Shown: piece by piece, positions 51,422 through 61,621 of the stretch | Layout: every line of letters starts with the position of its first letter | How positions within the stretch are numbered: position 1 is the first letter of the stretch | Source of the DNA: Pieris napi | Taxonomy: Eukaryota > Arthropoda > Insecta > Lepidoptera > Pieridae | Direction of reading: 5' to 3' | Length of the DNA: 64,000 nucleotides | NCBI RefSeq assembly: GCF_905475465.1 | Contig: NC_062251.1 | Location: 2,349,001 to 2,413,000, forward strand | Notes under the pieces: model-generated | What the model saw: only the letters and a program-made list of their open reading frames with translations | Databases searched by the model: none | Told to the model about the DNA's origin: nothing | Position numbers and translations under genes: made by a program

Positions 51422-54400
51422 TAGCAGGACGAACCTGTGGGGGACGTTTTATGTCTTTTATTGGAACATTTTTATCTTTTGTGCTAGTTTCTACCAATAC
51501 TACATTTCTTTTTATTTTACCCTTAACTTTTGCTTTTTCATACCTGGGCTTATCCTTGCTTCTACGTCGATTTATGCCTTTAATAAAAACATTATCACCT
51601 TCATTTAAATCAAAATTAGTTTCTCCTACTCTACTTTGTTGAACTTTTTCTTTTCTAGTTCCTATTTTATCGGTTAAGTATTTGTATAAGTAGTGAGTTC
51701 TTTTTGCATGATCCCTAACTAGTTGTTGAGTATATTCTTTATCAAAGTTTAAATTGAATTGATTGTTATTTTCCGTGTGACCAAATACTACTTCAAACGG
51801 AGTGAGACCTGTTACTGAATGGATTGTTTGATTGTAAGCCATTATAGCATAAGTCATCACTGATGTAGCATCTGTGAATTTATGTTCATATTTCGCAAGT
51901 CTATATATTTCTAAAATTGTGGAATGGAATCGTTCTATTAATCCCATTGAGTTTGGATTGTTAGGGGTGCCTATGTGAATGTCTATTTTATATAATGTCA
52001 TTAAGTCTTTCATGAGTTTATTATTGAATTCAGAACCAGGGTCTGAACTGATTTTAGTAGGTACGCCGTAGAATGAAAAATACTTTATAAGTGCCCTGAC
52101 TACTTCAGGTGTTGATCTATCTGGGATTTCAAAAGCTTGTGCTAACTTACTAAATGCGTCTAATATGGTTAAGTAATATTTTCCTTCTATGGAGAATAAA
52201 TCTATAAATAATCCTTGAAAAGGTCTTGATTGAGTCTGTGTAAGTTGTAATTGAGGTTTAAATGGTCTACGATCGTATTTCATACGTTTACAAGTGTCGC
52301 ATGAATTTATTAAACTGGTTACGGTTTCTTCTAAATTTGTCCAAAAATAAACTCGTTTTAAATGAGAAATTGTTTCTTTAATACCTCGGTGACAGGTTTT
52401 GCCTACGTGATACTTCATTACTATTTCCTCTTGTTCTTTTTCGTCAGTGACATTAATTACTCTTTCAGTGCATTCATAAAGCTTTACGGTTTCCTTTCTA
52501 AATAATGAAATTAATACTTGTGTGAATAATTGTCGGTGTGCTTTATTTTCGTAATAGATAAAGTATTTAATTTTGGGTCTAATATATTCTTTAAGAAATT
52601 TTTTTATTAACTCGGAATTATCTAGGGGTAAGTGAACCTCTAAAATCTTTTGCTTGGGATGTGAGCGAATTTTAACTGAAAGTTCATTTTTAAACCATGG
52701 GTATATTAATATTTGGTTTGGTTTTGTATCTATAGCTTCGTAAAGTATGGGAATGCCATCAGTATCCATATCTTCAGCAGAATGTGCTGTATCTGTACTA
52801 GAGTTTATTGTTAATGTGCGTGATGATGACCTGGAATTAACTCGAGATGAAATAGACCTAGATACTTCAGAAAAAGACATAGAGTTACTGTTATCATTTT
52901 CAGGTTCTTTACTTTGGTTGTTTTGTCCTAATCGTGTTATTGAATCGGTTAATTCTTGAATATAGTCTTCAAGATTTCTATCAGAGTTATCTACATTAAC
53001 TACCATTGATTGATTATCTTTATCGTTTTTACCTAAAGCATTTAATTTAATACGCGAGAGAGCATCAGCATTGGTGTTTTGCTTTCCATTCTTATGAATG
53101 ACCTTAAAGTTGTATTCAGCTAATCTGAGTTTATATCTAGTCAATTTACTATTTGGTTCTTTAAGAGAATCTAGCCAAGCTAATGGTCTATGGTCTGTAT
53201 AAATTGTAAATTTTGTTCCATATAGGTATGGACGAAAGTGTTTAACTGCCCATACTATCGCTAATAACTCTTTTTCTATAGTACTGTAACGTTTTTCTGT
53301 GTCATTCAAAGTTCTACTAGCATATGCTATTGGTTTATCACTGCCTACTTGGCCCTGCGAGAGTACAGCTCCAAGTGCATAGTCAGATGCGTCAGTTGTC
53401 AAAATAAAAGGCTTTGTAAAGTCGGGATATTGGAGTAATGGTGCATTAACAAGAAGTTCTTTGCATTTTTCAAATGATTTTAAATAATTTTCATTAATTA
53501 CAATTTTACTGTTCTTTTTTAGACATGCTGTCATGGGTTGTGTAATCTTTGAGAAGTCTTTTATAAATTTTCGATAATAACCAATAAGTCCGAGAAAGCT
53601 CTTAATTTCTGTCGTAGTTTTTGGTACTGGGTAATTAAGTATAGCGTCTATTTTGTCGGTATTTGGTTTTAGTCCGTCAGGTGTAATTGTATGTCCTAAG
53701 TAATTTGTTTCTTTGCAAAAGAATTCCGATTTATCGAGTTGGACTTTAAGGTTGGTCTTTCTAAGTCTGTCGAATACTAGTTTTAGTTTTATTAGGTGTT
53801 CGTCGAGGCTAGATGAAAAGATAATTATATCATCTAAGTAAATTAAGCAATGTATGCCCTGCAGTCCTCTAAGAATATTGTCCATTGCTCGTTGGAATGT
53901 CGCTGGTGCGGTCTTTAACCCAAACGGCATTCGAAGGAACTCATAGTGTCCAAATTGAGTTGAAAAGGCAGTTTTAGGTTAGTCTTCTTTTTCTATTTCC
54001 AGTTGGTGATAACCACTAGCCAAATCAAGTACTGAGAAGTAACAGCTTTTACCTAGTTTGTCAAAGAGGTCAGTTATATTAGGTAATGGATATTTATCGT
54101 CTATTGTAATGTCATTCAGTCTTCTATAGTCAACAACCATCCTAAACTTCTTTTCACCACTAGCGTCGATTTTTTTTGGTACGAGGTGTACAGGTGCACA
54201 CCATGGAGAATTAGATTCTTGTATTACATTATCTTTTAAAAGTTTATCTATTTGATTCCTAATTTCAACAGCTTCGGCTGGAGATTGACGATAAGGCTTT
54301 ACGTAAATTGGGTCTTCATTAGTTGTACGAATTTTATGCTTAACTTGATTAGAAAAACTTAATGGTATATGCTCGCTGTAAAAAATATCTCTATATTCAA

Positions 54401-55190
54401 AACACAAATTAAAAATTTTAGTTCTTTCTTCCTCATTCATATGTTCAAAACGTAATTTAGACAAATTTTGTTTCAGAATTTTATCAATTTTATAATCATT
54501 AATTGTTTGAGTATTATTTATATTAATTATTTCTTCATTGTAACTTGTAACTATCAGAGGTTTAGTGATTTTAATTTCATAGTTTTTATCAGATGAATTT
54601 TGTATTATAGTGGTAGCATAACCGTTTTCGCATTTTACAAGAGCAGATGGTGTTCTTATACCTTTACCAAAATTAATTGAATTTAATATTGCTTGTCCAT
54701 TGGGAAGATTAACAGGAACCTTAACACGAGTTTGAGATCGTGCATCAACATGAATGGCAAATGGTGGACTATAAATAATTGGTATTTCTGTGTCACGAGT
54801 TCTTAAAATTTGATTTTTCATGTCTATATTAGCGTCAAGTTGTTTTAATAAGTCTGATCCTATTAAACCGCCATAATCGCTATCCACATTATAGATATAA
54901 AATTTATGATAATCTGTACTACAAAAAGTTTTAAAGAGAGGTATATAAATTACTTCGTTATGGTGACTCTGTGCGTGTGTACTCACGACTTCGAATGGCT
55001 CATAATATTTAAATTCTGTCAAATACTTATTTACTATTTCAGGACTTATAAAGGATCTTGAACTACCTGTGTCTATCATAAACTTACTATTTATTTCGGG
55101 AATTTCAATATGTGGCAACTTTAAAGCACCGTGATGATTTAAATGTATTACTTCGGTTTGTCGGTTATTGAGGCTTGTGTATGAAAATTT
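51375..55190 (-). pseudogene. pol: Pol (protease, RT, RNase H, integrase) of the errantivirus, interrupted by one stop codon
   Basis: Lies in the -1 frame relative to gag. The upstream part carries the protease (IDTGSS) and the first half of reverse transcriptase (KFRMVVDYRRLN, DLASGYHQ). It then meets an in-frame TAA at 53979-53981, and the same frame continues to 51375. The downstream part (numbered from the Met at 53930) has RT YLDD at 31-34, RNase H D180 and YTDHRP, a Ser-rich linker at about 330-395, an integrase HHCC region (H508, H514, C544, C547) and the catalytic triad D577, D630, E666 with 35-residue D-E spacing. All other expected motifs are present, so the single stop is the only visible lesion. 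It removes most of RT and all of RNase H and integrase unless read through. Confidence 0.92.
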
Positions 55191-56449
55191 TCAGGTTCTG
55201 AGGTGTCAACCGCTTCTTCTGAATTTTGTTCTAATTGACAATAATTATCTGGTGTAAAATCATTCGGATCTATATTATAATATTCATAGGGATAATTATC
55301 TTCGTGTGTATAAAATGTTTCATGATCGTAATCTGTGTAATTATTCATATCGTCGTTCATGTAATTTGTATAAAATAAATTATTTGATGTTCTTGGTGTC
55401 ATAAAATTTGGCTTAGCTTGAGGCGCCGTTCGCATCGATACATCGTTATCATATCTATGTACCGGTTTTGGTTGATGATTTTGTGGGATACCAAATTTAA
55501 ATTGTTGTTGATTCGTTGTTTGGGGGAATTGCCTGTATCCAAATTGAGGTGGTCCACCACCAAACTTAAATTGAGAATTATTAGTATTATTAGGATTATA
55601 TATCCCTTGCTTTTGGTTGGTACCGAATTTAAAATTAGAGAAATTAGGTTTAAATCCTTGAGGTTGTTGTTGTGATTGTATTCCGAATTTGAAATTCATT
55701 GGAGGCTTATTTTGGTATTGGGGTAATTGATTAAACTTATTAAAATTATTTTGTGAAAAATTATTTCGTGATAAATTATTTTGTGGTAAATTATTTTGTG
55801 GAAAATTATTTTGTGTTAAATTATTTTTTTCATTAATATTTTGAGTATATTTTTGTCTATTAACACTCCGTGATTTATATTGGTTAAGGAAATTTACTTC
55901 TTCCATTACTACACTGAGCGCGTCTTCTAGAGTTGTACATCTATGTAATCGGACAACGCGTATCATATCTTCGGGCAAATTGAAAAGGAAAACATTTAAA
56001 CATGTATGGTTATATATATTCATCTTCGCGTTCTTAATATTCTCGTCCTCTATTAAATTAATTTTTGAAAATAATGTGCTACGGACGCTTTGGATTCGAT
56101 TACAAAAGCTTAAATATGACTCGCCTTGATTAATTTTAATATTTTCTAATTCAATCGAAATACATTCTTCAGTTCTAGGATCTCCGAAATGTTGGATAAG
56201 AGTTGTTCTTAGCTCCTCCCAATTATTGATGTCTTGTCTCTCGCTTATTAAGTGGCTCGCCTTACCTCTAAGGCGGCTTGTTATAACATGAAATATGTAT
56301 ATATCTTGTGCTATATTCGGATGTTCTGGCCTAAAGGCTCTAATGACATACTCACTTTTATTTAAAAATAAATTTAATAGTTTTTGTTCCCCATCGAACT
56401 TAGGTATGATATTTAGAATATCAGTTGGAATAGTGCGTATTTCTTGCAT
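55148..56449 (-). CDS. gag: Gag of the errantivirus
   Basis: 433 residues from ATG to TAA. Residues 1 to about 190 form the folded part (an NNWEELRTTLIQHFGDPR-type segment is typical of Ty3/gypsy capsids). The rest is low complexity: Asn/Gln-rich imperfect repeats (NNLPQNNL type, about 209-235), then four FKFG motifs at 253-256, 273-276, 294-297 and 317-320, then an acidic, Tyr/Asn-rich tail. There is no CCHC zinc knuckle, as in other errantiviruses. The first Met follows a 416-nt leader after the 5' LTR. The frame is intact. Confidence 0.9.
   Translation of the reverse strand: MQEIRTIPTDILNIIPKFDGEQKLLNLFLNKSEYVIRAFRPEHPNIAQDIYIFHVITSRLRGKASHLISERQDINNWEELRTTLIQHFGDPRTEECISIELENIKINQGESYLSFCNRIQSVRSTLFSKINLIEDENIKNAKMNIYNHTCLNVFLFNLPEDMIRVVRLHRCTTLEDALSVVMEEVNFLNQYKSRSVNRQKYTQNINEKNNLTQNNFPQNNLPQNNLSRNNFSQNNFNKFNQLPQYQNKPPMNFKFGIQSQQQPQGFKPNFSNFKFGTNQKQGIYNPNNTNNSQFKFGGGPPQFGYRQFPQTTNQQQFKFGIPQNHQPKPVHRYDNDVSMRTAPQAKPNFMTPRTSNNLFYTNYMNDDMNNYTDYDHETFYTHEDNYPYEYYNIDPNDFTPDNYCQLEQNSEEAVDTSEPENFHTQASITDKPK
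55184..55190 (-). promoter_or_regulatory. Candidate -1 frameshift site AAATTTT in the gag/pol overlap
   Basis: On the minus strand the gag codons read gaA AAT TTT, an X XXY YYZ heptamer. The -1 (pol) frame has a TGA immediately upstream, and gag stops at 55148-55150. Slippage must therefore occur in a window of about 45 nt, and this heptamer is at its start. No stimulatory structure was assessed. Confidence 0.6.
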
Positions 56450-56848
56450 TTTTAAGAAAAAATATTTATTACAATAAAAATTAAAAATAATATAAATTTA
56501 TTTTCTTTACTTACTTAATAATTCAATATAATTCTCTTTTTTTATTTCAATTAAAATCTTTATCAACTTAAAATATCTTAAATCTATTTTACACAATACA
56601 CAGTCAAACGGAAATAAAATGGGACAGGTTGGAATGCGAAGAGGTTTACTCACATAAGTCTGCAACCCATTTCTTCTATTTATAACTGCTTCTGCTTCTT
56701 TCACTTTTTACCTTTTACCGTCGAATTACGCGATCAATAATGACTTATTTGTTTGGTCGTAAAATATCCGTTTAATGCGTAAAAACACACGCGCAACCCT
56801 ACACTCAGACTGATTTTAAGTCTTCACAGGCACAGGATCACGACGGAT
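56450..56848 (-). other. Errantivirus 5' leader (untranslated)
   Basis: About 400 nt between primer site and gag start. It is AT-rich next to gag with no supported open frame. By analogy with related elements it should hold the splice donor used for env mRNA, but I could not choose one. Confidence 0.5.
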
Positions 56849-56866
56849 ATCCTACCGGCTGCGCCA
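56849..56866 (-). other. Primer-binding site of the errantivirus, tRNA-Ser type
   Basis: On the minus strand TGGCGCAGCCGGTAGGAT starts at the last base of the 5' LTR. It would pair with a tRNA ending ATCCTACCGGCTGCGCCA, consistent with tRNA-Ser, the primer of the 17.6/297 group. The tRNA assignment is from memory. Confidence 0.7.
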
Positions 56867-57160
56867 GTCAAATCGCGACGGTTATCAAAGGTTTTTTTAA
56901 AAAGGAAAACTTTATTAAGTAAATTACACTTAATATTCTTAACTTATAGTCGATACGAGACTCTTATTCTAAGTTGGTCGATGTTAGACCCTATCACTAT
57001 GGTGGTCGATATTAGACTACCTTTAATATAATTATAATCTTATAGCTAAAACCCCTTACATGATAACTTTGATTCGTGGAACACAATGGAATAATAAGAC
57101 TAAGCATTGATTGCATTAACGCTTATAGTGCTATTTGGGTATCTGTGTGACATTGTAACT
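56866..57160 (-). repeat. 5' LTR of the errantivirus
   Basis: 295 bp, the partner of 49460-49754 with one difference. The right-hand target duplication atct follows at 57161-57164. It should contain the promoter of the element. Confidence 0.95.
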
Positions 57161-57253
57161 ATCTTTACAGGCTAACCTAATACAATAGTGTGGTCCTTAA
57201 ATATAACATATCATAATAGAAATAAATTAAATCACACCATTTACCATTTACAA

Positions 57254-57301
57254 TTTATCATTATATACAAAATGTTACAGCATTTTGTATATAATGATAA
57301 A
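57254..57301. repeat. Perfect 21-bp inverted repeat with 6-nt loop
   Basis: Arms 57254-57274 and 57281-57301 are exact reverse complements around ttacag. The sequence is AT-rich and lies between the errantivirus and the Harbinger. It could be a MITE relic or simply a cruciform-prone site. Confidence 0.85.
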
Positions 57302-57343
57302 GAAATGCTTAAAATTGGTGAAATAATAATTACTTAGACGACT

Positions 57344-57387
57344 GGCGCTTCTAAACGGGCCATGTTTTGCTGCAATTGATGGCTGCA
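57344..57387 (+). repeat. Left terminal inverted repeat of the Harbinger
   Basis: Begins ggcgcttctaaacgggcc and pairs with 60279-60322 over 44 bp, with one mismatch at the sixth base. Confidence 0.9.
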
Positions 57388-57731
57388 ACACTGTGGCCGG
57401 CAACATTGCAAACAATAGCAGCCACACTTTGCAATATTGCAGTAATGTCCCGGCCATATAGCCAAACATGTTTTGTATAGCCACATATGGCCGATGTTGC
57501 CCCGATGGGTGGCCGGACGATCGCTAGGCTATCGAATTCAACTGCAATACTGCACAGCCAGTTCTCTTGTTGTTTCAGTCACTCTCTTTGCTATGGCATA
57601 GTGTATCCTTTTCTACGCGACATGACGTTTGCTTTGAGTGAAGTGTGCCTGTTGCTTTATTCTGTGTTTTGCGATCAGCTGTATTTGGCGTTAAATTAAA
57701 TATTTATTAAAATTTAGGCTACTACGTAAAA

Positions 57732-59555
57732 ATGACTGCTACGTGGTCTAACGAGAAAATTACTGATTTCATTAATGAAGTACATTTATACCCTGAGTTG
57801 TGGGATATAAAAACCGGCATATACAAAGATAGGAATGCTAAAAAAGATGCATGGAATGAAATCGCCTTACAAAAAATTCAGAAGCCTAAGAACTTACGCA
57901 AATAATGAGGAGAAAAAGAAGAAAAGTGGTAGTGCTGGCGGTAAAACAGTAAAGTGGTTTGCTTACGATGCGCTATCGTTTCTCTTAAAACAAAATTCCG
58001 CTAATATAGGATTAGTTAGTGAAAATGCAACTTCTAACGTAAGTATCTTTAATAAAGTATTTTAGAAATTAAAAATGTACATATCTGTGTATTAAGTATG
58101 CATCATATCGATTGATAACTTAAACTTCTTCCCTCTGAATGCTATGTTATGTTACTGAATGTTATGTTATCTTGAACTTGTTCCTTCTAAATATTTATCT
58201 TGCCATGCTACTCGCCCCTGCTCTGTCATAAAATAATGCATAAATTCGTCTCTTATTGCTTTTGCTCTTGTGGTTGCATTCCTTCCCAATATTCTTAAAT
58301 CTGTTAAACTTTGTTCGTCATCTCTCCATGAGCCTGGCATTATTCTACCAACGTCAATATCTTCACTATCAAAGGTCCCAGGAGGTGAATACAGAGATCT
58401 TGCTCTTGTATTTCGTCGCAAAAAATTATGTAAATGTGCACAAGCCACAACTATATCTTGCACATGTTTTAACTCAACATCAATAGTTGTGTGTAATATA
58501 CGGAAAACTGAACACAAGATACCAAAAGAGTTTTCTACAATACGGCGTGCTCGAGATATTCTATAGTTACATACACGTTTTGGAGATCCTATGTTCAAAT
58601 CTAACGTATAGGGCTTGAAAATATTCTCTGTTAAGGGAAATGCATCGTCTGCCAGGAAAATATACGGTGTTAACATTTCTCGGCCGGGAAGGGTTTCAGG
58701 ATGTGGTATGTTGAGAGTTTGACGCAGAAGTGCTTTCCCAAAAGCTGTATGTCTAAAAACTCCCCCATCAGATATACTTCCTTGAACTCCAGCATGTACA
58801 TATAGAAAATTGTAACGTGCATCTGTTACAGCAAATAGCACTATGCTATAAAACTGCTTATAATTGTAATATTGACTGCCACTGTTCGGTGGACAGGTAA
58901 TTGCGACGTGTTTGCCATCTAGTGCACCCAAACAGTGAGGGAAATTCCAACGATCCTTGAAATCTTTTGCAACTTGTTTCCACTCTGTGACTCCTGACGG
59001 CTTCTGAAAAAGTTTAAAGATATACTAACAATTTCATGTATTCACAGGCGACTGAAACTACACACACTGACATCAATGCTGACCCACGTGAATTCGTAGA
59101 ATTAGAAACGACTGGCTCTTTGGAAGCCGTCGATACTACTCCAAAACCACGAACTAAAAGGTCCAAGACTACAGATCCACTATTAGAAAAGGCTCAAAAT
59201 ATTATACGCGATGCTGGCGAAAAAAAAACGAATATGCTGCTTTCGGAGAGCATGTTGCCAACAAAATGAGTAAATATGACGACTAACGCGTTCGCAGGCT
59301 GAATTAAAAATCATGAAAATACTATTTGAATGTGACATGACAATGTACAGAACTCGAGCTTCTAGTACTGTACTAGTAGTAGCTAGTACTTCAGAAAGTC
59401 TATATTCAGACTTATCCACACCACCTCCTCAAAATCCTCAATCTGAAGATAACGCCGTTTCAGATAAAACACAGTCAAAATTAAATTATGAAGGACTTGT
59501 TATGAAGGACTTGTGTCGTTTACTATCCAAAATGATGCATGAAACTGAAAATTAG
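57732..59555 (+). pseudogene. Harbinger accessory MADF/Myb-like DNA-binding protein gene, frameshifted
   Basis: Exon 1 starts at the ATG at 57732 with a MADF start (W-S-N-E-K-I, then HLYPELWD, then KDAWNEIA). The domain then jumps to FRSLRTYANNEEKKKKSG and WFAYDALSFLL in another frame near 57870, so part of the domain appears deleted. A good donor (aac|gtaagt) lies at 58038/58039 and an acceptor (ttcacag|gcg) at 59047/59048. Exon 2 continues with a Thr/Pro/Lys-rich linker and the conserved EYAAFGEHVANKM tail, broken at a run of nine A (about 59220) and again near 59275. It ends with LSKMMHETEN and a TAG at 59553-59555. In the family this protein binds DNA and carries the transposase to the nucleus and the ends. 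Three frame breaks make this copy a pseudogene. Confidence 0.8.
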
Positions 59556-60129
59556 AATTTTTAAGGACTACCAAATTTCTTACTACGATTAGCCACTAAT
59601 TGTTATTACTAGAAACCTTTTATTATAAAATTTTAAAAGTACATAATAATTACTTTATTACTAATTACTCCTTATTAATAATATTTATAATAGCAAACTT
59701 AATAAACCTATGTCAACTTACCTTGATGTATTCTTTTAATCCTTCTATAATAGCTGCACACACCTCTGGAATAATAGTAGAAATCGAAGCATCTGACACT
59801 CGGAACAGGTACATCAAACTTTTAAATGAATCTCCAGTTGCCAAAAACCATAGAGTTATCGCCAATCTCGTGGTAACAGATATTGCTGTTCTCATGTTTG
59901 TATCATTTCTTTTTATTTTTGGTCCAATTTTGTTTAAAAGAAAGACAAAGTCGCCTTTTGACATTCTTGTAAATTTCTTGAATTATTTATTATCAAGGCT
60001 TATTTCAAGACTCAAATTGTCTAAGGTTTCACGCCTATTTAGGTAAGGTCGAATCCACAATCTCTTCTTTTTCTGTTTATTTTTTAAAACAATAAAAGCT
60101 GCTGCGATCAGTGTGATTTCGTCACCCAT
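58167..60129 (-). pseudogene. Harbinger DDE transposase (HARBI1-like), two exons, one nonsense codon
   Basis: Exon 1 60129-59722 begins at ATG 60127-60129 and encodes a KKKRLWIRPYLNRRE-type N-terminus, then FLLNKIGPKI and the helix-turn-helix-like region (LAITLWFLATGDSFKSL, VSDASISTIIPEV). It has an in-frame TAA at codon 49 (59983-59985). An intron with GT..AG ends (59721-59004) is in phase 0. Exon 2 59003-58167 encodes EWKQVAKDF and the DDE nuclease fold: D in GALDGKH, DD in LADDAFPL and E in ARRIVENSFGIL. The total would be about 414 residues, the usual size for the family. The nuclease part is intact, and a shorter product could start at the ATG at 59962-59964. Confidence 0.88.
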
Positions 60130-60278
60130 TGTTGCCGGTTTGTGTGGCCCGTTTAGGAGTCTGCATCATGGGCCATACTATTGCAGACATATTGCAACAC
60201 ATTGCCCAGCCATAGATTGTTCGGCCATCAGCTGCATTAAAATATTTTTCTAATGGCCGGACAATTAGTGGCCAACAG

Positions 60279-60322
60279 TGCAGCCATCAATTGCAGCAAA
60301 ACATGGCCCGTTTAGACGCGCC
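60279..60322 (-). repeat. Right terminal inverted repeat of the Harbinger
   Basis: Reverse complement begins ggcgcgtctaaacgggcc; partner of 57344-57387. Confidence 0.9.
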
Positions 60323-60599
60323 ATACAGGAATGAACGTAAATATTTTTTAAATATTGCATAAGTCTTGTATTTTATTATTACAATAAAATTGTATTTTGT
60401 TTTGAACAATGTAAATATTAATTATAACATATAACATAAAGTGCGATTTTTGTGAACTCACTCGGGGAACATGTAAAAAGATCTGTGCCGTCCGCTACTT
60501 CATTGAGTATATGAAAGGTGCGCGTTATCGCAGCTTTGCCTAGCAAATTTGTTCTAGCACTGGGCACTGCTAGTAGACGTGGAAGTAGAATAGATGCCT
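60323..60599. other. No gene seen; AT-rich flank
   Basis: Between the Harbinger and the RTE tail. Nothing recognisable apart from AT-rich runs; the last 70 bp may belong to the decayed LINE that follows. Confidence 0.4.
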
Positions 60600-60850
60600 T
60601 ACATTATGCCCTAAAACAGAAGTGGAAGTGGCATATAGCAAGATACCGATAATAGGTGGACCTTAAAGACAACTGTATGGAACCAAGGAAGAATAAGAAG
60701 AGGTCGCCCAAAAAAAAAGTGGATAGAAGAAATAGAAGCGATAGCAGGAAACGAATGGAGAAGGAGCCATAGACAGAGTCAGTTGGAAAAAGATGGAAGA
60801 GGCCTTTACCCGTGAAGGGGTTCCGATCGTCGGTACTGAAGGAAGCTAGA
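60600..60850 (+). pseudogene. RTE-type LINE 3' end, decayed
   Basis: In shifting plus-strand frames there is the characteristic C-terminal tail of insect RTE polymerases: KQKWKWHIARY, then a DNRWTL-like stretch, GRIRRGRPKKKWIEEIEAIAG, then SWKKMEEAFTREG with a stop at about 60850. At least two frame changes and a stop pair near 60650 show it is dead. The rest of the element upstream is missing. A purine-rich run follows at about 60860-60880. Confidence 0.75.
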
Positions 60851-60899
60851 ATATAGAATGACAAGCAAAAGAAAAAAAAATGTGTGCGGGTACTAGGTG

Positions 60900-61228
60900 T
60901 ACACACGTAAGAAGTGAAACTTCTTTATGACCTTATTTTTCGAAAAATGATCTACTATATGCAACTTTACAGAAATTGGTTAAATAAAGTTAAATTAGAT
61001 AAAGTTTAACAAAAGGCTTTTCTTATCATAGACATGAATACAAATACAATTATTTCATTTTAACTTATTACTGTACTACTATGTAGTACTAAGATTATTA
61101 TAGAATTTCATTAATTGTAATAGAATTATTAGTATTACTATCATTGTTATCGTTATTATATATTTTTGTTACTATTGTTACTAATGGCTTCGAATCTTTT
61201 CGGATCAACCGTGGTAGGGACAAGAAAA
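60900..61228. other. No gene seen; AT-rich sequence
   Basis: AT-rich, with att/tta-type low complexity around 61100-61170. No supported coding region on either strand. Confidence 0.5.
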
Positions 61229-61484
61229 AGATGGCGCGTAACCGAAAAATGTGACAAATGTGTGTAAATTGTTTTCCAACGCCGATAAAGAAGTTTGACT
61301 TCAAAAAGCAACATGGCGCGTAACCTACTACAAAATTTCTCCCATACGTCGGTAAAGAAGTTTCACTTCAAAAGATGGCGCGTAACGGAAAAAGATGGCG
61401 CGTAACGGAAAAATGTGACGCGTAACGAAAAAATGTTACACTAAATTTTTTTCCAACCCCGATAAAGAAGTTTCACTTCAAAAA
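61229..61484 (+). repeat. Imperfect minisatellite built on atggcgcgtaac and taaagaagttt
   Basis: Three loose units of roughly 70-110 bp. Each contains one or two atggcgcgtaac words (61231, 61313, 61376, 61394) and ends with [c/t]cg[a/g]taaagaagttt[c/g]acttcaaa (about 61282, 61347 and 61457). Spacing is irregular, so this is a degenerate tandem repeat rather than a clean array. I recall similar words in lepidopteran intergenic DNA, but cannot confirm it here. Confidence 0.7.
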
Positions 61485-61621
61485 AAAATGTATAAAAATG
61501 TAAAATAATCTAAGCTGTGTATTATAATTTGTTTTTGTCAGGATTGGAAATAAAACGGGCTTTATAATTTTACCAGGACGCAAATTCATTCCTAAACAGC
61601 TCTGCTTTACAATCAGTCGAG

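Larger units (their letters stand above)
49460..57160 (-). mobile_element. Errantivirus (gypsy/TED-like endogenous element with env), full length
   Basis: 7,701 bp on the minus strand: 5' LTR (right), leader, gag, pol, env, 3' LTR (left), with atct duplicated on both sides. The 295-bp LTRs begin AGTTAC and end TTGACT on the element strand and differ at one position (c or t near 49639 and 57043), so the copy is recent. The env with a furin-type site, gag without a zinc knuckle, a tRNA-Ser-type primer site and AGT-type LTR ends all fit the errantivirus group that includes TED of Trichoplusia ni. The pol frame has one stop codon, so this copy is not autonomous as it stands. Confidence 0.93.
57344..60322. 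mobile_element. PIF/Harbinger DNA transposon, two genes, probably non-autonomous now
   Basis: Bounded by 44-bp terminal inverted repeats (57344-57387 and 60279-60322, one mismatch). Subterminal regions are dense in ggcc, tggc and tgcaat words on both sides, which may be protein-binding sites. Inside are a minus-strand DDE transposase and a plus-strand MADF/Myb-like gene, the standard two-gene content of the superfamily. Flanking 3-bp sequences (act and ata, or gac and tac if one more pair is included) do not match, so a clean target duplication is not visible. Confidence 0.88.

Noticed and set aside
59600..60046. 148-codon plus-strand open frame with hydrophobic segments
   Set aside because: It is antisense to transposase exon 1 (59722-60129), whose frame has clear Harbinger family content.
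60604..60906. 100-codon minus-strand open frame rich in Phe and Leu
   Set aside because: It is the complement of the purine-rich RTE LINE tail on the plus strand.
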